Positions 33,030 to 41,863 of a stretch of DNA of 55,137 nt are shown here, in pieces. Source of the stretch: GWE2-51-13 sp041736705 (GTDB taxonomy: Bacteria > Bacillota_I > Bacilli_A > Erysipelotrichales > Erysipelotrichaceae); assembly GCA_041736705.1 (NCBI GenBank), contig JBGSTC010000002.1, positions 1-55,137 of the forward strand, written 5' to 3'. The position numbers and the translations under genes are program-made. The notes below the pieces were generated by a model. That model made no database searches, was not told where the DNA came from, and was given only the letters and a program-made list of their open reading frames with translations. Numbering within the stretch: the stretch's first letter is position 1; every line of letters begins with the position of its first letter.

Positions 33030-33836
33030 TTAACAGTGTCGATCCAACCATTCGTGGATGACGCGATAGACTTCTTCACGGCGTTGTTCATTGAGGATCT
33101 CATGCCACAGTCCGTCGAACACGTTGCGCGTCTTATCCGTAGACGCACTGCGTAGATAGAGTTCTTCGCTGTCTTTCACATTCACCAACGCGTCTTTTTC
33201 GCCATGGAGGACCAGGATGGGATCGACGATCTCATGAAGATGCGCGTCGATCCAAGGCACACTGCGGGCGATTTCCTGCATCAACCCCAAGGCGATCGAT
33301 TTGAGGGTCAAGGGATCGTTCTTGTAGTCTTCCACGACCTTCGGATCGCTGCAGATGGCGTCCGCCAAGGCGTTTGGAGCTTGAATGTGGGGATCCAGGC
33401 TTAGGTCGATCGAACGCAGGATTCCGGCGTTATCCAAGGTTAATGGTCCTGAGAACACGATCCCTTTCACATGCCTTGGATACAGGATGGCATAGCCGGT
33501 GGCGGTATAGCCCCCCATGCTATGTCCGAAAAGCAGGACGGGAAGATCGGGGAAGGCTTCTTTGGCGGCTTCGACGATTTCGTTGCAGTCGAGGAAGAGA
33601 TGCGAGTACGATGCGAGATAGCCCCGCTCGCCTTCGGAATGCCCGTGTCCCCGCTGGTCATAACGCAGGACGTTGTATCCCCATTCATTGAGTTTGGATG
33701 CGAATTCGTCATAGCGTCCAAGATGCTCGGCGAGACCATGGGCGATGACGAGGGTGGCTTTGGGTTGGTCGATGGTATTCCAACGGATGTGTAGAGAAAC
33801 GCCGTCGAAACTGCTTCTGAGATGAGGCTGGTTCAT
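33030..33836 (-). CDS. Alpha/beta hydrolase, monoacylglycerol lipase-like
   Basis: This 268-residue serine hydrolase of the Hydrolase_4 group has nucleophile Ser in LLFGHSMGGYTA, acid Asp in LHGEKDALV and His in GLWHEIL. The motif YDQRGHGHSEGERGY is typical of lysophospholipase or monoglyceride lipases. No signal peptide is visible, so it is cytosolic or membrane-associated. GGAAAGGAAATTCAAT precedes ATG 33836. It is first in an operon with a Gfo/Idh/MocA oxidoreductase. Confidence 0.9.
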   Translation of the reverse strand: MNQPHLRSSFDGVSLHIRWNTIDQPKATLVIAHGLAEHLGRYDEFASKLNEWGYNVLRYDQRGHGHSEGERGYLASYSHLFLDCNEIVEAAKEAFPDLPVLLFGHSMGGYTATGYAILYPRHVKGIVFSGPLTLDNAGILRSIDLSLDPHIQAPNALADAICSDPKVVEDYKNDPLTLKSIALGLMQEIARSVPWIDAHLHEIVDPILVLHGEKDALVNVKDSEELYLRSASTDKTRNVFDGLWHEILNEQRREEVYRVIHEWLDRHC

Positions 33837-33866
33837 ATTGAATTTCCTTTCCGTGGTTCTACTTTC

Positions 33867-33872
33867 ATTATA
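33867..33872 (-). promoter_or_regulatory. Promoter -10 of the lipase/oxidoreductase operon
   Basis: A perfect TATAAT on the minus strand lies 30 nt upstream of the start codon, with TTTGTT at the -35 distance. Confidence 0.55.
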
Positions 33873-33896
33873 TTCTTTTTTAGCGATGAAACAAAA

Positions 33897-33917
33897 GAAA
33901 ATCCCGCTCTCGCGGGA
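33897..33917 (-). terminator. Terminator of the cotH-VTC-DUF4956 operon
   Basis: Minus-strand TCCCGC, GAGA and GCGGGA form a 6-bp stem followed by TTTTC, directly after the DUF4956 stop codon. Confidence 0.8.
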
Positions 33918-34589
33918 CTAGACACCGATGTCGTTTTGGTAACTGATCAGACTGACGGACTCGACGCCCGGGATTTTCTTGAGCGAATCGACTTTCCTCT
34001 CGGACTTATCGCTGATTTCGATATCGAAGGTCAACTCGACGTTCTGTCCGACCAAGGTCTTGCTTCTCAGCTTATGTTTCGGCATGGTTTTCAGCGCCGC
34101 ATACACCGCTTCGTGGACGGCGTCGTCGAATTTCACGATCAACAGAAAACGGGAGATCGACCTGGATTCGAAGTTATAGAAGATCATGAAGAGGAATCCG
34201 ATGGCCAGCGAACTGATGAAGGCGACCAGATAGATGCCGACGCCGGACATGATGCCGCCCATGATCGCCCAGAAGATGAATCCGGTATCGATGGGGTCTT
34301 TGACGGCGGTACGGTAGCGGACGATGGACAAGGCGCCGACCATCCCTAAGGAAAGGGCGAGGTTGGAGGAGATGGTGCGGACGACCAAGGTGGTCACCAT
34401 CGCCAAAAGGATGAGTAAAAGACTGAAGGACTTTGAATAGATGACGCCCGAGTAGGTGCGGCGATAGACATAGACGATGAAGATGGCGATCGCAAACGCG
34501 GTCAGCAGGGACAATAGAACGCCGTTGAGCGACACGGTCCCGGTAAATTCCTCGACGATCCCTTTTTTGATCAGATCTAGAAAACTCAT
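33918..34589 (-). CDS. DUF4956 domain membrane protein
   Basis: This 223-residue protein has four membrane helices in the first two-thirds. The family core VRTISSNLALSLGMVGALSI is followed by a conserved RYRTAVKDPIDTGFIFWAI. A soluble ferredoxin-like C-terminal domain of about 80 residues follows. DUF4956 proteins often sit next to VTC-type polyphosphate polymerases and CotH kinases, as here. The function is unknown; a membrane partner or channel for the polymerase is a guess. AAGGAGAAGTACC precedes ATG 34589. Confidence 0.9.
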   Translation of the reverse strand: MSFLDLIKKGIVEEFTGTVSLNGVLLSLLTAFAIAIFIVYVYRRTYSGVIYSKSFSLLLILLAMVTTLVVRTISSNLALSLGMVGALSIVRYRTAVKDPIDTGFIFWAIMGGIMSGVGIYLVAFISSLAIGFLFMIFYNFESRSISRFLLIVKFDDAVHEAVYAALKTMPKHKLRSKTLVGQNVELTFDIEISDKSERKVDSLKKIPGVESVSLISYQNDIGV

Positions 34590-34601
34590 GGTACTTCTCC
34601 T

Positions 34602-35279
34602 TTATTGCATACCGCGGCAAAGCGCGAACTTCGATAAGGCTTGGCGGGTCATCGGCATCGAATTCAAGACGGCGACGATCGATGATGGTAGAACATCGTT
34701 GTATTTGATTTCGACGACGGATTCGAAGTCTTCCATCGGCATGACGCCGCCGTGGGAAACCTCGAACAAATCATGGTTGTAGACGCGTGAATGGATGACT
34801 TCGTCGAAGGTGATCCTGACATCCAGACTCTCCATCACGAAGGCGGTCCGGCGATAGTCGACGATGACGCTGGGGATCAGGTGCTTGGTTTTCATTTCGA
34901 TCAGGAATTCCCGCAGGAGGTCATCCCCTTCGATGTCCATCGCTTCGATGTCCCCCGCGATGAAGCGTTTCGCTTGGTCGAGACTGATTCTCACCAATCG
35001 TTTATGGGTCATCTGGTTGAATTTCTCTTTGCACTCCAATCGAATGAACCCGGTGTTCTGATTGTAGTAACGGATGCGGTATTTCTTCCGGTTCTCGACG
35101 CCATCCATCTTCTCATAATAAGCGCTTGAGTCCGGCGTATCGAAATACAAACTTCGGATCATGTATTCCCCGTTTTTATCCGCGTTTCCGTCGTACGGGA
35201 GAAGCATCGCCATCCGTGATTTCAACAGTTTCGCCGCTTCTTTGTGGAGGGTGAACTTCAGTTCATGGCGTAGTTTCAT
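34602..35279 (-). CDS. VTC-domain polyphosphate polymerase-like protein
   Basis: This 225-residue VTC-fold tunnel enzyme has the basic and acidic residues expected to line it: RHELKFTLHK at the N terminus, then SLYFDTPD, the basic repeat RKKYRIRYY, LECKEK, IVDYRRTAF, VVEIKYN and ALSKF. In yeast Vtc4 this domain makes polyphosphate from ATP. The bacterial substrate is generally assumed, not shown here. ATG 35279 overlaps the cotH stop by 4 nt, and DUF4956 follows after 12 nt. The expected location is cytosolic, at the membrane. Confidence 0.88.
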   Translation of the reverse strand: MKLRHELKFTLHKEAAKLLKSRMAMLLPYDGNADKNGEYMIRSLYFDTPDSSAYYEKMDGVENRKKYRIRYYNQNTGFIRLECKEKFNQMTHKRLVRISLDQAKRFIAGDIEAMDIEGDDLLREFLIEMKTKHLIPSVIVDYRRTAFVMESLDVRITFDEVIHSRVYNHDLFEVSHGGVMPMEDFESVVEIKYNDVLPSSIVAVLNSMPMTRQALSKFALCRGMQ

Positions 35280-38170
35280 ATGAAATCCCCGAAATAGTCT
35301 TCGAATTCATTGTTGCTTAATCCGAAGAATACTTTCGCCTGGTCAAGAAGATAACGGGTGCGTACGGACGTATAGTCGCGGATCCGTTGCACTTCTTTTT
35401 CCCAACTTTCCATCGTGAACCCCCACCGCGCGCTGTCACGCGCCATTTCGGGTTTGATCTTGGTATACATCGTTTCGATCTTTGCATTCACATTCTCTTC
35501 ACTCCAGATGCCCGCAAGATTCAACTGAAGCCGCTCGAGGAAGGTCCTTTTGAAATCGTCGTTTTTCATCAGGTTGCGCATCAGTACGGTGCTGACCTTG
35601 AAGTCCGACATCCCTTCCGGTTTCACCATGAACTCGAAATAGTCGCGATAGTAGTTATACCAGGCATAGTCAAGGTCGTAGAACACCATATGCCACTTCC
35701 CGCCGTCGTATTGGGACGAGGAAATGTAGCGGGTGTTGATGATGTCGTTGTTGGTGACGAAGGTTTCCGCGACCCAGAAATCGATATAACTCTCGATATC
35801 CAAACGGTCGAGGATGTGCTGATAGTTGGCACTGACGGTCATGTCATGCGTATTGGCGTAACTGACGATCCCGTAGATCCCCGACAAGGAACCCGCCGAG
35901 ACATCCCAATCCGCCCGGACGACGTTCGCCGTGCTTTTATCCACGTTGTAATGGGTGGAAACGAAGTATTCATCCACTTTTTCGCGGATATCGTAGATTC
36001 CCCAGTATTTCCCGTTGATATAGAGGATGATCGACTTGTACGCCTGGACTTCGACGGTTTCCGAGTCTTCCATGATTTCGCTGGAAAGGATGTCGCGGAA
36101 GAACGCCGCGTCATAGTCTTGGGAGCCCGATCGTAACACAAGTTTATTGAAAACGGAGAAATCCCGCTTATCGAAGACTTGATAGTGAAGCATCCCCGGT
36201 CCGTATTCGCTTCTGAAATTCAGTTCGAACGATTTTTTCGCCAATCCCCGGGTCGAACCCCCGAAAAGTTGGAATCCGCAATCGATCGCGAAGCCTTCCC
36301 CGTTTTCGAACAGTTCCACATGCGAGGCATACTCCGTACCGACGACCCATGGGTTTTTTTGAAGGGCGCTGAATTCGTTGGGGTTCATGGCGACCGACAA
36401 TACCGGCAGACTATGGTTCTCGTTGACTACGTACGAATAGGTGGCGACGACGCTGGGAACTTTATCATTCTCGATGGTGATCGCACGGACCACCGTCGTC
36501 TGGGTAATCGTGATGGGCGAGGTATAAACTCGTGAATTTGAATTCGGTTTGCTTCCATCCAAGGTATAGTAGGTTTTCCCGTACGTATCCAACGCCACGG
36601 TCAATGCGTTCACATCGTCGTAGACGCCTGCCGTAAGTTTGGTTTTCGGGAGGGCGCTGACCATCGAGTAACCGTCGATGTTTTTCGCCCGAGGCGTCGG
36701 TTGTGAACTGTAGGTGGATCCGCCTTGGGTTGAACGGGCAACACTGTAGTTGAGTGGGACTTCGGCCAAAAACAACGTGTCCGTCAATTTCCCTTGATGA
36801 TAGAGATAAATCGACTCGACGTCGGACAACTTGAAATTGGTGTGTTTGAACGACGTTGTAGAAAGGTTGGTTTCCCCCGAAGCCATCAGGATGTAGTAGT
36901 CGCCGGGGGCAAGTTGAATATTGGGCAAGGGATAAAGCGAAGGGGTGTTTTGGCTTGTGGTCAAGGTATACTCGCTAAGCGAGATCGTTTTGGAAGAATT
37001 GTTGAAGAGTTCGATCCAATCATAGGTCTGCGCCCCGTTGTGCGGCAAATACTTGGTATTGTTGTTCATCGCTTCGTTGATGATCAACCCGTTGGGTAGA
37101 TCCAGTGAGGCATTGAACGACTCCACCCCAGCGGGGTCGTTAGTTTGACCCGGGCTAAGGAAAGGTTGGGCGACATATCGATCGTTCTGATAAGCCATGG
37201 CATATCCGTTGGGTAGGTTTTCATAGGTAGCCTGATCGAGTATTTTCCCTTGGTCGTTGGTCAACAAGACGGTCCCGTTGATCTCGTTCAACGTGAACCC
37301 CGTGCTTAACTTCCCTTCGATTTCGGAAATCCCCGAAGTATAGACCACGACGGATTTCCCCGCCGCCAGGCTCATCGCAGGGAAACGCCAGCGAAACGGG
37401 GCGGACAAAGAATCCCCCAAGGCATAGTTTTTGAGTTGGATTGTTTGATCCGAGACGTTGGTGACTTCGATGTATCCCGACAATCCAAACGTCTTGTCAA
37501 GGAAATTCCCTTGGTTTTCAGGGAGGAACTCCGTGATTCTCAGCGGACTCTCGCTCATGATCCGATCTTTGATGAACGCTTCGTATCCGAGGGTGCTGTT
37601 TTCATACCCCGGTGTGATTTGACGATATGTAACCCACTGGTTCGCTGCGTTTCGTCCGATCGACTTACCGCTCAGGATCTCAGGGAGTTTGTAGGACTCG
37701 ACCACGTTGCCGCTTGGATTGCGCAACACCAAGGTTTCCCCTCCGGCGCTCTTCAAACTGAAATTCGCATAGAGTCCCGGGATATCTTTTCCGCTAAGGT
37801 AAACGACAAGATATCCCTTCGCAGGGATCGAAACCTCGGGGAACACCCATTTCGTCTTATCGAGCGTATCGCTTAATCCATAGTTGAAAAGACGGATTTC
37901 TTTCGAACTTCCGTTATAGAGTTCGATCCAATCATAAAGGTCCCCTTTCGGGTCGGCGAAGGCTCCGGCATTGGAGCTCATGATTTCGTTGATGACCAAC
38001 CCGGTTACATCCGCTGCGCCTTCTCCCAGTTCTTCATCGTCGGGATTCAGGGCGACGCTCTCTTGCGCCAGGGTTCCCACGAGTAAAGACAGGGCGATGA
38101 TCGATGCGATTAACCCCAACAAGACTCCGTCTTTGGCACGTAACTTTTTCTTTGTTTTCGTCATTTCCAT
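35276..38170 (-). CDS. Secreted lamin-tail/CotH kinase-family protein
   Basis: This 964-residue protein has an N-terminal signal or anchor helix (about 14-34). Three lamin-tail domains start near residues 57, 209 and 360, each opening LxIxEx and ending with a short strand before GxYY or GKSV. A chitobiase/Fn3-associated domain (about 510-590, with YYTLDGSKPNSNS) and a CotH kinase domain (about 595-940) follow. CotH landmarks are GIYDIREKVDEYF, TNNDIINTRY and the metal-binding FYDLDYAW. CotH proteins are atypical protein kinases. The target here is unknown. It heads the operon with VTC and DUF4956. Confidence 0.92.
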   Translation of the reverse strand: MEMTKTKKKLRAKDGVLLGLIASIIALSLLVGTLAQESVALNPDDEELGEGAADVTGLVINEIMSSNAGAFADPKGDLYDWIELYNGSSKEIRLFNYGLSDTLDKTKWVFPEVSIPAKGYLVVYLSGKDIPGLYANFSLKSAGGETLVLRNPSGNVVESYKLPEILSGKSIGRNAANQWVTYRQITPGYENSTLGYEAFIKDRIMSESPLRITEFLPENQGNFLDKTFGLSGYIEVTNVSDQTIQLKNYALGDSLSAPFRWRFPAMSLAAGKSVVVYTSGISEIEGKLSTGFTLNEINGTVLLTNDQGKILDQATYENLPNGYAMAYQNDRYVAQPFLSPGQTNDPAGVESFNASLDLPNGLIINEAMNNNTKYLPHNGAQTYDWIELFNNSSKTISLSEYTLTTSQNTPSLYPLPNIQLAPGDYYILMASGETNLSTTSFKHTNFKLSDVESIYLYHQGKLTDTLFLAEVPLNYSVARSTQGGSTYSSQPTPRAKNIDGYSMVSALPKTKLTAGVYDDVNALTVALDTYGKTYYTLDGSKPNSNSRVYTSPITITQTTVVRAITIENDKVPSVVATYSYVVNENHSLPVLSVAMNPNEFSALQKNPWVVGTEYASHVELFENGEGFAIDCGFQLFGGSTRGLAKKSFELNFRSEYGPGMLHYQVFDKRDFSVFNKLVLRSGSQDYDAAFFRDILSSEIMEDSETVEVQAYKSIILYINGKYWGIYDIREKVDEYFVSTHYNVDKSTANVVRADWDVSAGSLSGIYGIVSYANTHDMTVSANYQHILDRLDIESYIDFWVAETFVTNNDIINTRYISSSQYDGGKWHMVFYDLDYAWYNYYRDYFEFMVKPEGMSDFKVSTVLMRNLMKNDDFKRTFLERLQLNLAGIWSEENVNAKIETMYTKIKPEMARDSARWGFTMESWEKEVQRIRDYTSVRTRYLLDQAKVFFGLSNNEFEDYFGDFI

Positions 38171-38185
38171 TCACTTCCTTTTGTT

Positions 38186-38214
38186 ATCTTACCACAAGCC
38201 TTCGATTCATTGAA
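38186..38214 (-). promoter_or_regulatory. Promoter of the cotH-VTC-DUF4956 operon
   Basis: The minus strand has TTCAAT (38214-38209), a 17-nt spacer ending in TGG and TAAGAT (38191-38186), giving an extended -10 TGGTAAGAT 15 nt upstream of the start. Confidence 0.6.
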
Positions 38215-38276
38215 GTCCCGACATCCTTGTACACAATGTTTCACACCTTTCTTATGCCATTCTTAGCGTATTCCTG

Positions 38277-38282
38277 TATAAT
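38277..38282 (+). promoter_or_regulatory. Promoter -10 of the GT2-glycosidase operon
   Basis: A perfect TATAAT lies 23 nt upstream of the start, with a poor -35. It is divergent from the cotH promoter, the two -10 boxes being about 85 bp apart. Confidence 0.55.
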
Positions 38283-38305
38283 TATGACAAAGGAAACGTA
38301 ATCCA

Positions 38306-39343
38306 ATGAACATCGCGATCTTGATCCCGGCTTATCAACCGGATGAAAAATTAATCGGCGTCGTCGATACGCTGTCGAAAAGCTGTGAAGACGCCATCGT
38401 CGTCGTCGACGATGGAAGCAAGGAAAGTTGTCTTGAAATCTTCAAGACCGTTTCGACGTATCCGCGCGTGACCGTGTTGACCCATGCGGTCAACCAAGGA
38501 AAAGGACGTGCGTTGAAGACCGCGATCGAACATTGTCTGAAGAATACGGATGTCGATGCGTGCGTCACCGTGGATGCGGATGGCCAACATACCCCGTTGG
38601 ACATTCTGAAGGTGTTGGCCGCCTTGAAGGAAACCCCGGAAGCGTTGGTATTGGGTTCTCGCGATTTCGATTTCAGTAACGTTCCCTTGAAAAGCAAACT
38701 GGGAAACAAAATCACGCGTTTCGTGACGAGATTCATGATCGGACAGAAGATCACCGATACCCAGACCGGTCTGCGTGCCTTTTCGAAATTCGCGATGGAG
38801 AAGTATTTGACCATCCCGGGCGAACGCTATGAATTCGAAATGAACATGTTGCTTTATTCCAAGCGCTACGGAATCAAGATCCGTGAAGTCACGATCGAAA
38901 CCGTCTATCTGGATCATAATTCGTCATCGCATTTCAATCCCTTGTTGGATTCCATCCGGATCTATCGTCAGATTTTCGCTTTCGGGTTCTCCTCGATCGT
39001 TTCCGCGGTCTTGGACTGGAGTCTTTTCACCCTTTGCCTGAGTCTCTTTGCGAAATTATCCGAACCCATCCTCCTCGCGACGCTCATTGCGCGCCTTGTC
39101 TCGTTGAATTTCAATTTCGCGATGAATCGCAAAGTCGTTTTCAAGAGTGAGAGCGGATGGAAGAAACAAGCCCTTAAATACTACATCCTGGCCGCGTTCC
39201 AATTGCTGGCGAGTGCGTATTTGGTGAAAGGTTCGGCAATGGTCTTTACTTTCCCGGTTCCGATGATTAAAATTCTTGTGGACCTCGGATTGTTTATCCT
39301 AAGTTATCAAATCCAGAAAGTCCTCATCTTTACGAAGGAGTAA
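38306..39343 (+). CDS. GT2 glycosyltransferase-GtrA fusion membrane protein
   Basis: The protein has 345 residues. Residues 1-215 are a GT-A glycosyltransferase of the dolichyl-phosphate mannose synthase type, with ILIPAYQPDEKL, VVVDDGSKE, VDADGQHTP and the QxxRW-region equivalent DTQTGLRAF. Residues 225-345 are four GtrA-type membrane helices. Such fusions load a sugar onto a polyprenyl phosphate and flip it. AAAGGAAACG lies upstream. It is first of three codirectional genes divergent from cotH. Confidence 0.92.
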   Translation: MNIAILIPAYQPDEKLIGVVDTLSKSCEDAIVVVDDGSKESCLEIFKTVSTYPRVTVLTHAVNQGKGRALKTAIEHCLKNTDVDACVTVDADGQHTPLDILKVLAALKETPEALVLGSRDFDFSNVPLKSKLGNKITRFVTRFMIGQKITDTQTGLRAFSKFAMEKYLTIPGERYEFEMNMLLYSKRYGIKIREVTIETVYLDHNSSSHFNPLLDSIRIYRQIFAFGFSSIVSAVLDWSLFTLCLSLFAKLSEPILLATLIARLVSLNFNFAMNRKVVFKSESGWKKQALKYYILAAFQLLASAYLVKGSAMVFTFPVPMIKILVDLGLFILSYQIQKVLIFTKE

Positions 39344-39347
39344 TGTC

Positions 39348-40268
39348 ATGAAATCCAAACGTTTCCCCTATTTATGGGCGTATTTCGTCTCACTGATCCT
39401 GATCACCTTTTCTCTCTACGTCCTCTTGGACGCCTTTTTGATTCCGAAATCCTTGGTCATCGTCGACCCGGTCGATCCGGTTTGCGATGTTACCCCGGGC
39501 GAGGGGGAGAAAATCGTCGATATCACGGATACGAGTTATAGCGAAAGTCAGACGATCCTTTATAAAAGCATTACGATCGAAAAAGTCGTCGAGAACGGAA
39601 CCGTCTATTATGTCGCCGACATCCAGCTCAACAACGTCGCTTATTTGAAGACGGCTTTTGCGAAAAACACGTTCGGGCGCAACATTACGCAGTACACTTC
39701 CACCATCGCCAAGAACAACAATGCGATTTTGGCGATCAACGGGGATTTCTACGGTTATCGCGATAAGGGTTTGATCATCCGTAACGGGGTGCTCTATCGG
39801 GATAAGCCGCGTAGTCCGATCGACAACCGCACCTTGGTCATCGATAAGAACGGGGATTTCAAGTATGTCACTGAAGGTGAAGTCAGCGGCGAGTCGTTGG
39901 TCGCCGAAGGTGCCTTGCAGAGTTTCTCCTTTGGTCCTGTCTTGATCGAGAACGGTGAATTGGTTGATACTTCCGACCAATACTGGGTCGCGGCGAAGGC
40001 GAATCCACGGGTCGGGATCGCCCAACTGGGACCGCTCCATTATCTCTTCGTGGTCGTCGACGGACGTACCGAAAACAGCGACGGGATGACCTTGCCACAG
40101 TTAGCCCAGGTCTTCAAGGATCGCGGCGCCATCATGGCCTATAATCTGGATGGCGGCGGATCCGCCACGATGTGGTATAACGGGAAAGTCATCAACCGCC
40201 CGACGACCGATGGTTCGTCGTTCGGGGAAAGGGGCGTCAGCGATATCGTCTATATCGTGAAGAACTGA
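39348..40268 (+). CDS. Membrane-anchored phosphodiester glycosidase-family protein (NAGPA domain)
   Basis: This 306-residue protein has one N-terminal membrane anchor (about 8-30) and an external PF09992-type domain. It shows AINGDFYGYRDKGLIIRNG, NPRVGIAQL, VVVDGRTENSDGMTLPQLA and the signature YNLDGGGSATMW before GERGVSD. The eukaryotic relative uncovers mannose 6-phosphate; bacterial members are linked to cleavage of sugar phosphodiesters in surface glycans. It starts 4 nt after the GT2-GtrA stop. The substrate here is unknown. Confidence 0.9.
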   Translation: MKSKRFPYLWAYFVSLILITFSLYVLLDAFLIPKSLVIVDPVDPVCDVTPGEGEKIVDITDTSYSESQTILYKSITIEKVVENGTVYYVADIQLNNVAYLKTAFAKNTFGRNITQYTSTIAKNNNAILAINGDFYGYRDKGLIIRNGVLYRDKPRSPIDNRTLVIDKNGDFKYVTEGEVSGESLVAEGALQSFSFGPVLIENGELVDTSDQYWVAAKANPRVGIAQLGPLHYLFVVVDGRTENSDGMTLPQLAQVFKDRGAIMAYNLDGGGSATMWYNGKVINRPTTDGSSFGERGVSDIVYIVKN

Positions 40269-40269
40269 T

Positions 40270-40671
40270 ATGAAAAAACCGGTAAAAACCGTCGCGGTCT
40301 ATCTGCTGCTGACGATCTTCTTGGCCTTGTTTAATTTCATCTACGGTTTATTCTCCCATGGGGTGAAATCGAGTTACATGGGAAGCATGTGGTTGGTGAC
40401 CTTGGGGGCGGCGTTGCTCTATTACATCTTGAGTTATGTCCGCAATCTTACCCATCGTCGCTTCCATCGCTTATTCGTGAATCTATTCAATACCAGTATC
40501 GCCATCCTGGTCATGGGGATGTGCCTGCGCGGTGTCATCGATATCGCCGGTTCTTCGTCGGACTACATCGATTGGTACTTCATCGTCGCCATGGTCGGAT
40601 TCGGACTTTCGTTCATCACGATGGTCCCGATGTTCCTGCTTCCCTCTCGTCCATCCCTGAAGTCAAAGTAA
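40270..40671 (+). CDS. Four-helix membrane protein of unknown function
   Basis: This 133-residue protein has four predicted membrane helices and short basic loops (YVRNLTHRRFHRLF). No family is recognised. It starts 1 nt after the glycosidase stop and ends in a strong terminator. It is therefore the last gene of the GT2-GtrA/phosphodiester glycosidase operon and may be a membrane partner of these proteins. Confidence 0.78.
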   Translation: MKKPVKTVAVYLLLTIFLALFNFIYGLFSHGVKSSYMGSMWLVTLGAALLYYILSYVRNLTHRRFHRLFVNLFNTSIAILVMGMCLRGVIDIAGSSSDYIDWYFIVAMVGFGLSFITMVPMFLLPSRPSLKSK

Positions 40672-40692
40672 AAATCCCTCGCGGGATTTTTT
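40671..40692. terminator. Bidirectional terminator before serA
   Basis: AAAATCCC, TCGC and GGGATTTT form an 8-bp stem followed by TT and then GTTT. It starts at the last base of the membrane-protein stop and ends three bases before the serA stop. Confidence 0.88.
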
Positions 40693-40694
40693 GT

Positions 40695-41855
40695 TTATAG
40701 GACTCTGACTCGTACGACGCCTTCTATGGCTTGAAGCGAAGACACGATTTCCGGGGTGACCTCCCCTTCAAGATCCAAGACCGTGTACGCCCATGCCTTC
40801 TTCGACATGTTCTGCATCGTTGCGATGTTGATGTTGTGGGTTCCCATGACCGACGTGATCTGGCTAACCATGTTGGGGATGTTTTTATGGTTGATCGTGA
40901 TGCGCGCATCGTTGCGGCAAACCCCCATGTCGCATTCAGGGTAGTTGACGGAGTTCTTGATGTTGCCGTTTTCCAGATAATCCATCAGTTGATGAACCGC
41001 CATGATGGCGCAGTTAATTTCGGATTCCGGTGTCGAAGCCCCGAGATGGGGGATCGAGATGCAGTTTTCCATGGTCAGGGTCGCCGCGTTGGGGAAATCG
41101 GTGATGTATCTCGCGACTTTCTTACGGCTCAACGCTGCCTTCATAGCATCGTCGTCGACCAATTCGGAGCGGGCGAAATTCAAGATCCGCACCCCGTCTT
41201 TCATTTTATCGATCGTTGCATTATTGATCAGATTCCGTGTCGCATCGACTAGAGGGACATGTAAGGTCAGATAATCGCATTTCTCATAAAGTTCGTCATA
41301 GGAGACGGCGCGCTTGACGCTGCGGGAGAGCCCCCAGGCGGATGTGACGGAGATATACGGGTCGAAGCCAAGGACGTTCATGCCCAGCGAGTTCGCAGCG
41401 TTGGCGACCAAGACGCCGACCGCACCCAAGCCGACGACCCCCAAGGTTTTCCCTTTGATTTCCGGTCCGGTGAAAGCCGATTTCCCGCTCTCCACTTTCT
41501 TGGGGATGTCCTCCCCTTGGTCCGCGATGGTTTTCACCCACTCGATCGAACCGACGATGTCGCGCGACGCCAGCATCAATCCGGCGATGACGATTTCCTT
41601 GACGCCGTTGGCGTTCGCGCCGGGGGTGTTGAACACGACGATACCCTGTTGTGCGAAGTCCTCAAGCGGGATATTATTGACGCCGACCCCGGCCCGGGCG
41701 ACGGCTTTGACGGAGGGGTTCAACTTCATATCATGCATGACTGCACTGCGGACAAGGATGCCGTCGACATCCTCTGCTTTATCGAGCCGATAACTGGGGG
41801 TCAGAAGGTCCAATCCTTCCGACGCGATTTCATTGATGGTTTTGATTTTATACAT
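40695..41855 (-). CDS. serA: D-3-phosphoglycerate dehydrogenase with ACT domain
   Basis: This 386-residue NAD-dependent dehydrogenase catalyses the first step of serine synthesis. It has the substrate arginine region VARAGVGVNNIP, the dinucleotide motif LGVVGLGAVGVLVAN, the catalytic NFARSELVDDDA and the His motif SIPHLGAST. A C-terminal ACT domain (about 315-386, INHKNIPNMVSQITS) is the usual serine-feedback module. ATG 41855 is 8 nt after the serC stop, with AGGGAACCCC overlapping that stop. Confidence 0.95.
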   Translation of the reverse strand: MYKIKTINEIASEGLDLLTPSYRLDKAEDVDGILVRSAVMHDMKLNPSVKAVARAGVGVNNIPLEDFAQQGIVVFNTPGANANGVKEIVIAGLMLASRDIVGSIEWVKTIADQGEDIPKKVESGKSAFTGPEIKGKTLGVVGLGAVGVLVANAANSLGMNVLGFDPYISVTSAWGLSRSVKRAVSYDELYEKCDYLTLHVPLVDATRNLINNATIDKMKDGVRILNFARSELVDDDAMKAALSRKKVARYITDFPNAATLTMENCISIPHLGASTPESEINCAIMAVHQLMDYLENGNIKNSVNYPECDMGVCRNDARITINHKNIPNMVSQITSVMGTHNINIATMQNMSKKAWAYTVLDLEGEVTPEIVSSLQAIEGVVRVRVL

Positions 41856-41863
41856 GGGGTTCC

